Below, piece by piece: positions 44,901 through 63,173 of a DNA stretch of 64,000 nt. The notes under the pieces were generated by a model, which worked only from the letters and a program-made list of their open reading frames with translations, searched no databases and was not told the DNA's origin. Every line of letters begins with the position of its first letter. Within the stretch, counting starts at the first letter, position 1. Both the position numbers and the translations under genes were made by a program. Source of the stretch: Setaria digitata (taxonomy: Eukaryota; Nematoda; Chromadorea; Rhabditida; Setariidae); assembly GCA_003640385.1 (NCBI GenBank), contig RCAB01000031.1:1-64000 (forward strand), written 5' to 3'.

Positions 44901-46580
44901 CCTTAATTTGTTATCAATAAAAAGTTGAAATTTTATATGCAGCTGGAAAAATGCAGGGTTAAATATGCCGAAATGTTTAGTTCAGATTTTAACAGATCAT
45001 TTGTGTTTTTTAAATTCAAAGATCACAGTGGAAAAATATGAATTATGAAACTGTATCGCACTTCTTCTACCCGGGTGGATCTGTCGTATAGTGAGCATAG
45101 GAATTGACAGATTAAATTATGCTTATCAGTAAATTCTTAACAGCACTGATAACTATCTGCATTAAATTTATCTCTTCTCACGGTTTCATCGTCGCATTAT
45201 AGCTTGTATATTTCTTAAGTACCTTGTCCGAAGAGCTCTCTTTCATTCATTAATGATGACAAATTACTCAGTAGTTCTGAAACAAATTGCTATTGTAACG
45301 CAAAAGTGAAGCAGTCGAGTGAAAAATAATGTACTTGATTATCAGGATTAACAAACTTCTTCACCAGTATACTTCTCGCACGCTTATCATCGCTGCATAC
45401 CGGTGGTTCTTGGACCCGATCGTAAAACAAACGATGTTCCGTGCCCCAAAGGTGAATGGGCCTATTTCATCTGCCCTTAATTTTTTTCCGGAAGTATGTT
45501 TTGTAATACTTCAAACTTCTATACAATGACTGATTCTTTAAATCTAGCGATACGTCGAGAAAAAAGAATAGCAGACTTTCTGCTATTTAATCTTTGTGAT
45601 CAGTTATTTCGAATAATACCTATTTTAACTTGAATAGAAAAACTGAATAGATTCAATATGATATAGATTAATTGATGTTCAGATTAGCGATGATCAAAAA
45701 GTTCAAAATATAAATTTTCACTTCTAATTTTTCTCGGGGATCTAAAAACAAAAAGCAAACAACAAAAAAAAAAAAATTAAAACTGGCCCCCTGACCCATC
45801 AGCTGACTCTATACCATACTGATTTATTATGGTCTAATTCCAGGACTAATCAAATTAACAAAATAAAACGAATCATTTAAAAATTTCGAGAGCTCATAAA
45901 AAATGAATAAAAAAAGAATATATTGTGGAGTTTATAAATAAATAATCAAAAGAAAAAAAAAGAAACCATGCATATAGATGTTGCAAAAACCAATTATTTT
46001 ATAGAAACCACATTTTGAACAAACGTCTCAGTTGCAATTTTCAAAATTTATTTTATTTTTATTTTTTTTTTTTCTACAATTCGCTTCCATGCATTTTATT
46101 TTTAATGTATAATCTATTTTAAACATCTTTTCTTTATCCACATTATTGTCATATTAACACGGATGGTTTATTTTACGGTTGCTATTATTAAAGCTACCGT
46201 ATATAGACGATTTTAGGATGCCGTAAGTTTAAAGCTTAATTATATAAAGTGAACATTAGGCTAATACTGGAATGAACAATTATGGCTATAATGCGATGAG
46301 CCCTGTGAAGCTTAACGGATCTCACTTGTTGATTGCTGTTAATTATGGCATCCTCCTTTAGATGTCCCTTAATTTTTTGTCATTTCTTGTTACCCTTCAT
46401 AAATTATTCCTTCATTTTTGAAAAAAGGAAGAGGGAAGACGGAAAGGTAAAGAGGACAAGCAAAAGATGGATTTTTTTGAGGTCAGTAAGACGTATAATG
46501 AATAAATCAACAACTGGAATATACTCTCGTAATGGGAATATTTCCTCCGTACTTGAATTATATGCCTTAAGGCTAAATTA
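40951..46580. other. Gene-poor region, first part
   Basis: This 5.6 kb stretch follows the max-2 5' end. I see no gene. It contains a 31-base poly(T) at 41941-41971, pyrimidine/purine-rich patches around 42470-42500 and 43985-44120, and a local less AT-rich open patch at about 45365-45480 (frame containing RWFLDPIVKQTMFRAPKVN) that I cannot assign. Confidence 0.55.
41941..41971. repeat. Poly(T) tract, 31 bases
   Basis: An uninterrupted T run in intergenic DNA, the longest homopolymer I counted in the window. Confidence 0.92.
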
Positions 46581-47700
46581 GTGTGCAGACACACACAGAC
46601 ATAGACATACCTGAACTAGTGAAGCAGAATAAGATCGACATGCAGTTTACCCATCAGTTAGTTAGTTGCGAGTTTGGGGATAATGAAGGAAGGCCAGGCA
46701 GGCATCCATCGGCTGGCTGACTTGCTGTTTCGCAAGTTAGTATGCTAGGCAGCACATGCTGCAGCGCGTGCAGCAAAGCCTCCCGGTGCGGTGGTATGGC
46801 ATTCATTCTTGCTTTTTGCATGCTCTGCGTGCTTCTTCTGCTTGCTTTTCACTGCCAATACCACTACTAATTGCTATGTCAACATGTACTGCTTGCTACT
46901 TTTAGTCTTCTAGCACAATATGCACATATGTTGGAAGATGTTTTTACACAATTAGAAGTATCAATTATCGATCAGCACGGTTGGAATTTCCCGTATTAGC
47001 TATTTTGAAAACGAAATGGAATAACGTAACGATTTCGAAAGCATGACAGCAACAACAACAATGAAAACACCACAACAATAACAACAGCTGTGCACCATCA
47101 TTCACAGAATTCCACTGTTGCCGTTTTCCGGATTGCCAGTCCTGCTATATCTACTGCTACCATCACTAAGTACTGCTAGTAGCCGAATTTTGGGAAAGTA
47201 ATCACACTTGATCGGCCATAAAACAATTTGCTTAACATTCTGGAAAGAAAGAAAGGAAAGAGGAAGAGAAAGCAGCAGCACTATTACTAACTAGAGAGAG
47301 CTTCTTTCTGGCTGCTCGCGCTGTTGCTATTTGGCCAAGAAGAACACGACAAAGCCTATCAACTTTTTCTTCCATTACCTCATCTTACCGCAAATCGTCG
47401 ATAATGCCCCTTTTTAAGGGAAGATAATACGATAAAAAGCAAAAGGAAAACTGGCTAATTTCATTGAGAATCGTACGTAGACTTTAATGCTTCTTCTAGC
47501 CTGAGCCAAAAGATGCACTGGCATCGAACTCCAGCTAGGTTATCAAACAATTTGCCAACGACAATCTGATGTTATCAACCTGATATTCGAACCTGTGGAA
47601 GTGAGCCAGCCATCGGAGAATGACAAAGGCTGCTTGTTAGTGTTGCTGTAGTGAAAGGGGCGGTGAGAGGTAATGGTGTGAGCTTATCCATCCATCTAAG

Positions 47701-47732
<32 letters not shown>

Positions 47733-47800
47733 TCCAGTATAGATCGAGACATATTCCCGTCCCAGCGACAGCTAGTTAATGTCCTAGATCGTAGCCATGC
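46581..47800. other. Local GC-richer island within the gene-poor region
   Basis: Composition changes noticeably here. CAG/CTG/GCA words become frequent (for example GGCTGGCTGACTTGCTG near 46710 and GCTGCAGCGCGTGCAGC at 46758-46774), CA-rich words are common near 47050 (CAACAACAACAATG), and a TAC repeat sits at 47701-47731. No long open frame or family motif is present. Such islands often mark a promoter, a 5' UTR or an enhancer. This could be a distal upstream region of the calcineurin gene 9 kb to the right, but nothing proves it. Confidence 0.35.
47701..47731. repeat. (TAC)10 trinucleotide repeat
   Basis: Ten perfect TAC units within the GC-richer island. Confidence 0.93.
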
Positions 47801-50789
47801 ACAATTCTCTCTTCACTGCACCTCCAAGGATTGTATCTATTCCTTTCATCACCTCTTGCCTTATCCCATATCTGAACGAGAAATCTCAGTGACAGCATTC
47901 TTGCTGAACAGCCATTCACTTTCACTTCATCACGTTTTGTAAATTACTACTGTTGCTGTGAACTGATACTGTACATGGAGCTGGAAGTTGCTGAAGATTG
48001 CTACATAATTTATTTGTGAATTTTAATCATTTTTTTGTGAACCAGGGATAGGCTTTTTTTACGCTCTTTAAGCATTTTATGTTGTCTCGTTAGCTTTGCT
48101 TCGTTCATTAAAGTTTAGGAGCACTCAAATAAAGTAATATCTCATATTCAAGCCTTTACCATAGTCTGTTTTAAATTAACTCGGAATGTGATGGATGTGG
48201 AAAGGTCAAAGTAAAAGTGGATCAAGAAGTTTAGAGTGAAATGTGATGAGGTTAAAATGGGATTTTTCTTTTTTACGAATCAGGTGTAGAAGATTAGTAA
48301 TAAGTCTATTTTAACATATCTGTATAAACTCAATGTTTGAATAAAACCTTTTTAGTTTTCTCTTTTTAGTAAAATACACTAATGCTAGACTAATCGAGAA
48401 TCTTGAGATTGATAAATTTGTCGTACTGCTTTTTCCTATTTCACTATATCTTGCTACAATTGCGGATATGAAAAGAATAGGAATCGTCGTATTATCGATC
48501 ACTTTAGAAGAGATAGATGTAGGCGAAGCGCACACTGATAAAGTTTGTTGCTTTATTTATTGATTATTAGTGATTCTCACTTCATATTAAAAATTTTTAT
48601 TTATTAAATTTTCATATTATACAAAATTATTTCATCCTATTTCTTCGTTATTAAACTTCAGATTCATTTATTTTTATTCTTATTTACAATTGACTATTTG
48701 ATTTCGTTGGAATTTTAAAAATTGTTAATTATGTAACAAATTATTAAAAATTATTTAGTAATTTGTTGCATGTTAAGTAAGAATTCAATAATCTGGAAAA
48801 TGATGCCACTATCATATTACTTTTTCTTCTTTTCTTTTACTACTTTTAAGGAAACTCGAGAAAAAAAAAAAACTTTTATCTTGGAATTAGTTGTAATGAA
48901 AATTCTGTTTTCTATTTTAGTTCTGTTATCATTATTAATATTCTCACTGTTGAATCTTTTCTCATTTACATTTCGATTAAAGTACTTTTGATATATAGCT
49001 TCTTATAAAAAGGTATAATAATCAAAAATACCCCCATTAATTTCGATACTGGAATGATTTTAAATTGGATCTAATTAAAGACACCAAGTAAAAGTTTGCG
49101 AGAACTCTGCTTATTTTGCATTATCGAGGATGTTGTCGAGAAATTCTCGTAAAAATAATCTCTAGTTCATCTTCTGTCTCGTTATCTGGAATGATTTTCA
49201 AACGTGAGACGTCGCATGGATTGTTCTTGTGATGAATGCATTTATAAAGCTTGTTTTTTTTTTTTTTCTTTTCCTTTTTTTTTAATGCGAGAGTCGGGTT
49301 ATCCAATAATAATCTTAAGATATGTTGTTGTTCTCTAATTAAATCCCACTTAAAGATTTTACTTTGTTGATGAAATGTACTTTGAATATTTATTATTGCT
49401 TATCACTTATTAGAGTTGCAATTATAGGTAGTTTCTATCGGTGTTAGTCAGCGTTATTTCAATATCATTCACGTCTAAATCTTTGATTCTTTTTACTCAG
49501 TTCAACACCGACTGATTAAATTCCACATTTAACAGGTTCATCTGAAAAGAGATTGCATGTTGGATTTTCTGTCTGTTGTGCGAAATACTCGAAATTCCAA
49601 ATCTCTCCATTGCTGAGAATGGGCAAGGTGCAGTTATTGAATTTTTTTCAGTTGTAGGAAAAAGTTGTATTCATGCAATCTGTAAGCACCATCACTTTGA
49701 CAAGTGACACAGTGATTACTTGTGAAGGAAGGATGTGACAAATCTGCTAAGTGTACGATAGAGTCAAGAGATTTTAAAAGGAATGGTAAATACAAGTTGC
49801 ATGGTTTACCACTTATATAAAATCTAAAAAGGGTAAGAGAAGGCAGAAGATGAAAATTCAGGCACTTCAATCAATCGAATTCTTAACACATCATTAGGGA
49901 TTACAATCACTAGTAGTAGTAACTTTTTGCTGGAATAGAGACTGAGTTAATAATTTTTCTAGATTAGAATAAGGCACTTATTAGTTGTTCATGCAGTACT
50001 AACAGTGAAATTTCAACACTTTCTGTAAGAGACGGACGATTTTGTTCTTTTTTATTTTTTATTTTTATTTTTATTTTTTCACAATCAACAACAATAACAG
50101 GAAACTGAAAGAGTGAAGTTAAAGTTGGCATTATAACAGAATTTTTTCTTAGCATGCAAAGAGGGAATGAACGGAAGTAAGCTATCATAGATATTTGATA
50201 GAATTTGTTGGTTAGATGAATTTTGATAGATGTTTTGCTGGAAGGGAACGTCGTCACCGCATTTCCATTCCTTCATTGCTTGCATTTCCTTTCCAATAAA
50301 AACCCTCTTTTCCCTTTTAGCTTTCTCTTTTTCCTCTTCTGTGCAGAGCATTTTAACACTTACTGTTTAAGAAATTCAAAAATTACGCCGAAATATCGCT
50401 GACATCATTCTACACACCTGCGGAACTGCTAAATATGATGAGATAGAGAGTCAGCCAAAGGAGGATAGCACAAAAGAATCTTACAACCTGGATCTAGATC
50501 TTTTTTTTTTTTTTTTTAAGTGTAAAAATAACGAGCAAGATAGTATGAAAATAAGAGATTTCCTTTATCACTTAACTCTTAACCTTCCTTATACTTTTTA
50601 CACCAACAATTTGAAGTTATTGATGATTTTATATACCTGAGAAGTTGCATGCATGTTACTATGAATCTGAAAAAATTTTTTGTCTTTTTTTCAGTTCCGG
50701 TATTTAGTGCCTAATTTTGGCCGGTCTTCTTAGATCGCTGTAACTGTCAAAAACTAACTTATTTTCAAAAGAAAAAATATATATACATG

Positions 50790-50853
50790 TTCTTTCTGAT
50801 ATGATATGCATGCTTTATATATGTATAAAGCATGCATATCATATCAGAAAGAA
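50790..50853. repeat. Perfect 30-bp inverted repeat with 4-nt loop
   Basis: Bases 50790-50819 are the exact reverse complement of 50824-50853, separated only by TATG at 50820-50823. Pairing ends abruptly on the outside. Each arm contains ATGATATGCATGCTTTATA or its complement. Possible readings are a small hairpin RNA precursor, a cruciform-forming element, a recent foldback insertion or an assembly foldback. An open frame continues to 51010 through the right arm but shows no known motif. Confidence 0.9.
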
Positions 50854-52466
50854 TAGACGGTGTGCTTCTTCCTATAGCTTACCCAATATCAGAACCTCTC
50901 ATCTGGTTAGGGAAAGGATTGCATGTCATACTCTTGTGGCACTTTTAGTTGGATTAGGGCAAAATCGATATTTAAATAAGTTAAGTGCTATTGAGCCATT
51001 TAGAAGCTAATTCTTTTGTATGCTAATTAATAGGAACCTGAAAGTGATCAGTTTAATTATGTTGAAAAGGTGAAGGAGAGAAAGAGAAGTGAGGAAGAGG
51101 AGGGAAGGGTTAGAGGGATAGGTGGAGATTGTGACAGTTGACAGGCAAAATGCAAAGCTAAATTGTTGAAAGCTTCAAAGCTCGGCTTAATAGCAGGCTT
51201 ATAGAAGATCAGAGAGAAGTTCCCTCTTCCCCGTCCCCCCGCTGTTCCCCGTTCTCGACCACATTACACATCACTCTCGATACTACTTGCCCTTCCCTTC
51301 ACTATCCTACCCTTTCCTCTTCCGTTTCTACGTCCTACCCCGCACTCTTTTTTTTTTTTTTTTTTTCTCATAGAACTGCTAAATTCATAACTATCTCTCC
51401 GTATGATTCTTTTGTATACAAACGTCTTTTTTCATTTCTCCCTGTTATCTTTCTGCTTCAACCTTCTTAGTTAAGTTTATCAACCCATTTCGATTTCCGC
51501 TTCAAAAATATCAAAATAAAGGCACAATTCTCAACCTCTCTTTCTGTCGGTTTTCCGGTACAGAAAACGATTATTTTAATCTCAATTCCTCGGTGAATCC
51601 AAACGATATCAGCTGTGTTTTGTTGTTAATTGTTAAACAGTAGAAGGAACTTCTGTAAGTGATGGAAGAACACAGAAGTGAATGGAAATGTGTACATGAA
51701 CCTTGTCATCTGGAAAGTGTAAAATGAGTACAGAAGCGGAATAATCAACGGGAATGTTCTAGGAAAATTATTTTTTAATTTGTTTGAGGTGGAATTTATA
51801 AATATAACTAGTTTTAGACCATTCTTATTTCTGTTTTTGGTCTATACTCTCATTACTTTAGTTTTCTAAACATCAATTTATTTATTTATTTTTCTCAAAC
51901 ACTTCCACACAAAAAATATATATCGTTTTGTATGTACACTTGTCAGCTAAACAAACTTCTTACTCTCCTTTTGGTGCTTTATGTCCTCGTTATTTGTGAT
52001 TTGTGATTATCAGAATGACTGATAAAAAAAGGCCTAAAAATGCATTAACATCTTCCTTTACTTCCATTCATCATATGGCTATTATCTCTTTCTATTTTCT
52101 ACACCATTCATTTATTTATAAAACATTCAATTTCTCTATAGGATAACATTCGAACAGTTTTATTGTCCAAGTTAGAAAATGAATGCACTGTAAATAATAA
52201 GCAGTGTTTTTACAGCTATTAATTTTCTAATGAATAATTTACTTTTTCAGGAAATTGCCAATTTTTTTTTTTTTTTATAATTCAGTCAACAAAATACTTC
52301 CGAAATATTTTCTTGCATCATTATTTACTGTCATATTAAAATTATTGACTTTTTCGGATAATATGTACTTAAGCATATATTTCCAGAGAAGGATGTAATT
52401 ACTGCTTTTTCCCTTCGTAATATTCAACTTTCAGAGAGATCGCATCACTGTAATCAAATTTTCAAA

Positions 52467-52529
52467 TTTATATATATATTAGAAAATTTTATATATATAT
52501 ATATATAAAATCATTATTTACATTATCCT

Positions 52530-52563
<34 letters not shown>
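52467..52563. repeat. TA dinucleotide microsatellite cluster
   Basis: Three TA tracts (about 52469-52480, 52490-52506 and 52534-52563) are separated by short unique AT-rich sequence. Confidence 0.88.
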
Positions 52564-52567
<4 letters not shown>

Positions 52568-53295
52568 AATGTACATGCTTGCAGATGTTATATATTTCGA
52601 ATTTCCTAACTTCTTTTTTTTTTTTTTTTTTTCTAAAAATTGAAATCTCATAATTTTTGAAGAAAGAAGGCGAGTTAGGATGAATGAAGAGTTTTCGTGC
52701 TGGTTGATAGGGTATTTGGAACATTTATTGCCCTCAAAACATCTGTTTCGATCATTTTGAGTCGTACATACAGCTTGAAAGAACACTAATGCTCCACACC
52801 TCATACTACCTATTCGCTCATTCACTTTGTCCATTTTATTCCAAAACTTTCTATTTTAGGGTTTCCATATTTGTTTATTTCTTTCTTTCGTACCAAAAGT
52901 TTCATTTTAACATTTATTTGTTAACCGATGTAATGTAGTAATTATAGTTTTCCATTTGGTAACTGCTCAGTACAATTTGTCATTTCGTAATGTAGTCAGC
53001 GATGTATCTAATAATGTTAATGAATTATCTTGTTTTCAATGTTGACAATGGGAATATTTGGGTTTTGTTTATTTGCCCACTGATTAGGCTATCATTAAAT
53101 ATAGTTCCTTTTCTGATTGTTTAAAAATAACTACTTTAAATTGGGGTGCACTGGTAATAGGTATTGTGTGTTTGATCGATTTTATTTGCTTGAAACGCCT
53201 AAAAATGAATAGCTCTGTTATGAGCTAAATTAAATCTTTTTTTTTTTTTTCTTCGAGATAATTAATAATTGCGAGAGGAAACCAAACCAGCAGGT

Positions 53296-53330
53296 GAAAA
53301 AAAAAAAAAAAAAAAAAAAAGAAAAAAACA
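53296..53330. repeat. Interrupted poly(A) tract
   Basis: A run of more than 20 A, interrupted by one G, then further A. A poly(T) run of about 13 lies 60 bases to the left (about 53238-53250), so the two could pair as a weak foldback. Confidence 0.85.
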
Positions 53331-56300
53331 CTTTAACGGCTGACATCATAAATCCCTCGGTGTGCGGTTAGCCTATCGTTGAACTGAACTCTATCAGTAA
53401 AATGTTTGGTCATGGTAATTAATTCGTGACAATTTCAAGAATACTGAAAGGCTTGAGATTTGAGCCTTCTTCAGTCCTCTTGATAATTCCTGGTAATTAA
53501 CACATTGAGTCAGGTACCGGATATGTGGGGTTTGTAAACATGTGAAAATTTAACTACAAATAGAATCTGTAAGTTAAGTTATGTAAACGAGAACGTGTTG
53601 AAAAATGACTTCTGGGATTGCAGGATTTTGTACTTGCAGCAGCCTACTGTCATTAAGTTACTGTACTTGATTCTAATTGGATCTAATCTTTGCAACAAAA
53701 AATTGTTGGTAAGGTAGAAAAATAGAATGTCCAGTTTAATTCTTGTTCAATGCATTATGTCACACCAGACTTTTATTTTGTTTATTTCTTGGAATATAAC
53801 TTCCTGATTTAAAATCGCCACAAAAATAATACGCGAGCATAGGAATATGTTGTTTAGCATAGTCATTTGCTTTTCCCTAGAAACTGTGCCCAAAAGTTTT
53901 TTTCCGGTATTTTGAACATATCAAGAAATGCATCTGCATTACTTAATACCATATGCTAGCATATACTTACGTCATCGACTTATTGACACCTTTCCCGAGC
54001 TTGATTAGGCTATTCTTTCAACATTCATCGACCTGTTACATGGGGAAAATGAAAACTATTACTTTTTCTATCAGAACTCGTTTAAAAATAGCTTTGTTAT
54101 GGCTTCCTGGTGAAATCCTATCTTGGAGAGCGCTCATTTTTTTTTTTTTTTTAACTGGACATTAATTAACGAAAGAGGCAGAATAATGAGGCGTTCATTT
54201 TTCAACACATCTCGTTAAGTCGTTCCATTTTTCCATAATGATTAGATAGATATATACTTCCGGAAGTTATCATTAAAGACGGTTTGAGGGGGTACAATAT
54301 CACTTGCGATTGACAACATATTGTAAAGTATTATTTTGCAGTGATTACGATATCTCTACGACAATCATGGTGATAATATATGGATTATTACTTGTAATTC
54401 AATACGATTTAAATGAACACATTCACCTCGACCTTTTTCCTTCTTCTCATATCTCCCTATACTCTGTGTATTAATGATGTCCAGAACTTGATAATATAAT
54501 TTTGTTTCTTCATTGCTTTTGGCAATTTCAGTGCCACAAAGTGAATATATCTTCGACTTTTGAAATACTAATCAAAGTTAGATTTCAGTGAAGTTTTTTA
54601 TCAGGTTGTTTGGGCACCAAACAGAGATATAGCCATGGTAGAAGAAAACAGTTCAACAGCTGTATGAATGGAATGATGCTTCAGCTTTCTCAGTACAAAC
54701 AAGTCACAAAGCAGAAAAATGTGACGGATGTCAACTACAAAGATGAATGATTATAATAGCGTAAATGCAAGTGCACACCAATGATTGTATGCCTTTCTTT
54801 CGCCTTACATCAGGTAATGTCGATAACAAGATTGGGAAAATGAAGTAGAAGCAAACTAGGCAGAGAAAGGTGTGAGCTGATAGCAAACGATGAATGCCAG
54901 GCAGGTGCAGTTCTGGAAGAAATTGACCACAACAACGCATGCAAAATTATGTTTTTTTTTTTTTTTTTTTCTATTTATTTCCTTTTCACTTACAAACACC
55001 CACACCAGTCCACACGAGGGCACAAATGTGTACAAAATATGTATGCAAGCAGTCGCATGTAGTTCCAGCGTAAAGGCGTCTAATCACGCACACATACACA
55101 AGTTGGACAATGTCGAGAGTCACTGCCACTAGCATAGTAGCCTATCTTCCTAATAATAATAAAAAAAGAAATCGTTTTATTGGAATAAACAGAAACACTT
55201 TGTAGGTCATCTTGATGAGTCCTGAGAGTGCTGTGGATTAATCTTGCTGCTTGTCAAGTTTTTAGAAGTTTCGTACATTGTTAATGAAAAGACACTGGGG
55301 AGGAGTGAAAATGGTCATTAAGAAGATACAGTAGTACCTGTCTGTCAAACTACGCATCACAATTGTTCTGTACCAGAAAGAGTCAAATTGTCAAAATTAA
55401 AAAAGTTCCTTAGCTGTAGGCAAGTTTAGTTTGTCGATATCATCCTGATCTAGTTTATGTTACCCAAAAAAAAAAAAAACCTGTTGAGGTCCATCCAGAA
55501 AATTTCCCTCCTAGAAATATCCTAACTTCTTGAAGTGAAGGACCACAACAATTCACGAAATACCGGGAAATAATATAAAACTTTAACGAAAGTTTAACAA
55601 ATCAAGCAGCTTTCACTTTACCTAGGTCTGTGATCAATTTGCGATGATAGGCTTTCCTTCAAGATTTTGATCTGGAATAGATCCGAGAGGATTATCCATG
55701 GAATTTTGAAGACTTAGTAAGATTGTAATTAGCAAAGGTCTAGTACAGTATAACTTTGCATTTAGTAACTATTTTATTTCCAGCTTTCCTCCCGGTCAGG
55801 TAATAGAGTGGTCATTCCAGTAAGAGACGGATAGCCCTTCCAGAATTAACTCACTGTAGCCATGCTTGTTACAAAGCAATAACAGATCTTCAAATAATTA
55901 GTAACTTGAAAAATTTATTATCTTGTTTTCACATCTTACCTGGACTTTTAGAAAGGTGTAGGCAAGGAAGATGAGAGAGAAGTAATAGTTTTACGGTGCT
56001 GTTTCCATTAGCTGATTCAAATAATCACATTATTTTGAAGTATTGCTAAAAAAAATTTAATATAATACATTTGAACGCGTTATTATTTTTTTTATTAGTT
56101 ATTATTTCTATATATTTTTGATCGAATGTAAGGAACTGGTAAATGTATTTATTACAAATTTAAATATTTTGCTATTTTTCGGGTTAGACGAAGATGCTGT
56201 CACCGAATAAAGCATATAATTCTACCAGTTAGAATGGAAATTATTGTGACTATTTTTCATTTTTTATTCATTAATGAATTGTTGTTGCATATTACGCATA

Positions 56301-56537
56301 CGTTTTAATTGACGTGACGATATGTATGAAAACTAAAAGTTTTCTAATAATTTATCACTTTTCAGTTTTTCTTCAAATAAGAATAGGAGGGAGGCGTTCG
56401 TGATAGATTGGATGTATTGCAAAGAAATCTTTCCCATTACAACAAATTCGTAGTATCGATTAAAAGTTAACTGCACGTTACGCTAAATGCGTGTCTAATA
56501 AACACGCATTGAAGGTTGTGCCTTTTGCTCTAAATAA

Positions 56538-62733
<6,196 letters not shown>

Positions 62734-63126
62734 GTATTTTATTTTTCTCTGTTTTTTTTTTTTTGTTTTTTTTTTGAATCTCACCTTATGATTTTTTGCA
62801 TTTTTTTTTCTTTCTTTTTGGAGGAGAGTCTACATCATTAATGATTTTTGAGGTTAAATAAACCAACCAACTAAAGCCTGCTAATTGGCTAATAGTGTCG
62901 CAGTCTGTAATGCATTATTTTCTTATTTCCAAAATTCAACGAAAATTTACAAAAGTAATCATAACTTGTTATTAGCTGCACTGTTATACTTTTGCAATTT
63001 ACAAATTGTATTTAGCACCAGTTATCGGAAATTTGACAGGTTGTTTTAGAAGTAGTGCTTTATAACTAAATTGGTAGAATGGATGTTTTCCTTTACTTTT
63101 CCTTCCAACTATTTTCGATGATTTAG

Positions 63127-63173
63127 AGTGGTATGCAAAACGAAGAGAGAATTTCCGATCACATCATATAAAG
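63127..63173 (+). CDS. tax-6: Candidate next exon of calcineurin A (basic segment)
   Basis: After the acceptor GATTTAG, bases 63127-63173 complete the split codon left at 62733 and encode EWYAKRRENFRSHHIK, ending in phase 0 at the donor GTTAGG. Phase and splice signals fit, but the sequence does not resemble the usual calcineurin segment here or the autoinhibitory ITSFEEAKGL motif. It may be an alternative exon, or chance. Confidence 0.35.

Larger units (their letters stand above)
47801..56537. other. Gene-poor region, second part, up to calcineurin A
   Basis: I found no supportable exon. The stretch holds the perfect inverted repeat 50790-50853, TA satellites at about 52470-52563, poly(T)/poly(A) tracts (for example near 50500-50518, 52613-52632 and 53296-53330) and a pyrimidine-rich patch at about 51215-51365. 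The last 1-2 kb should contain the calcineurin promoter. Confidence 0.55.
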
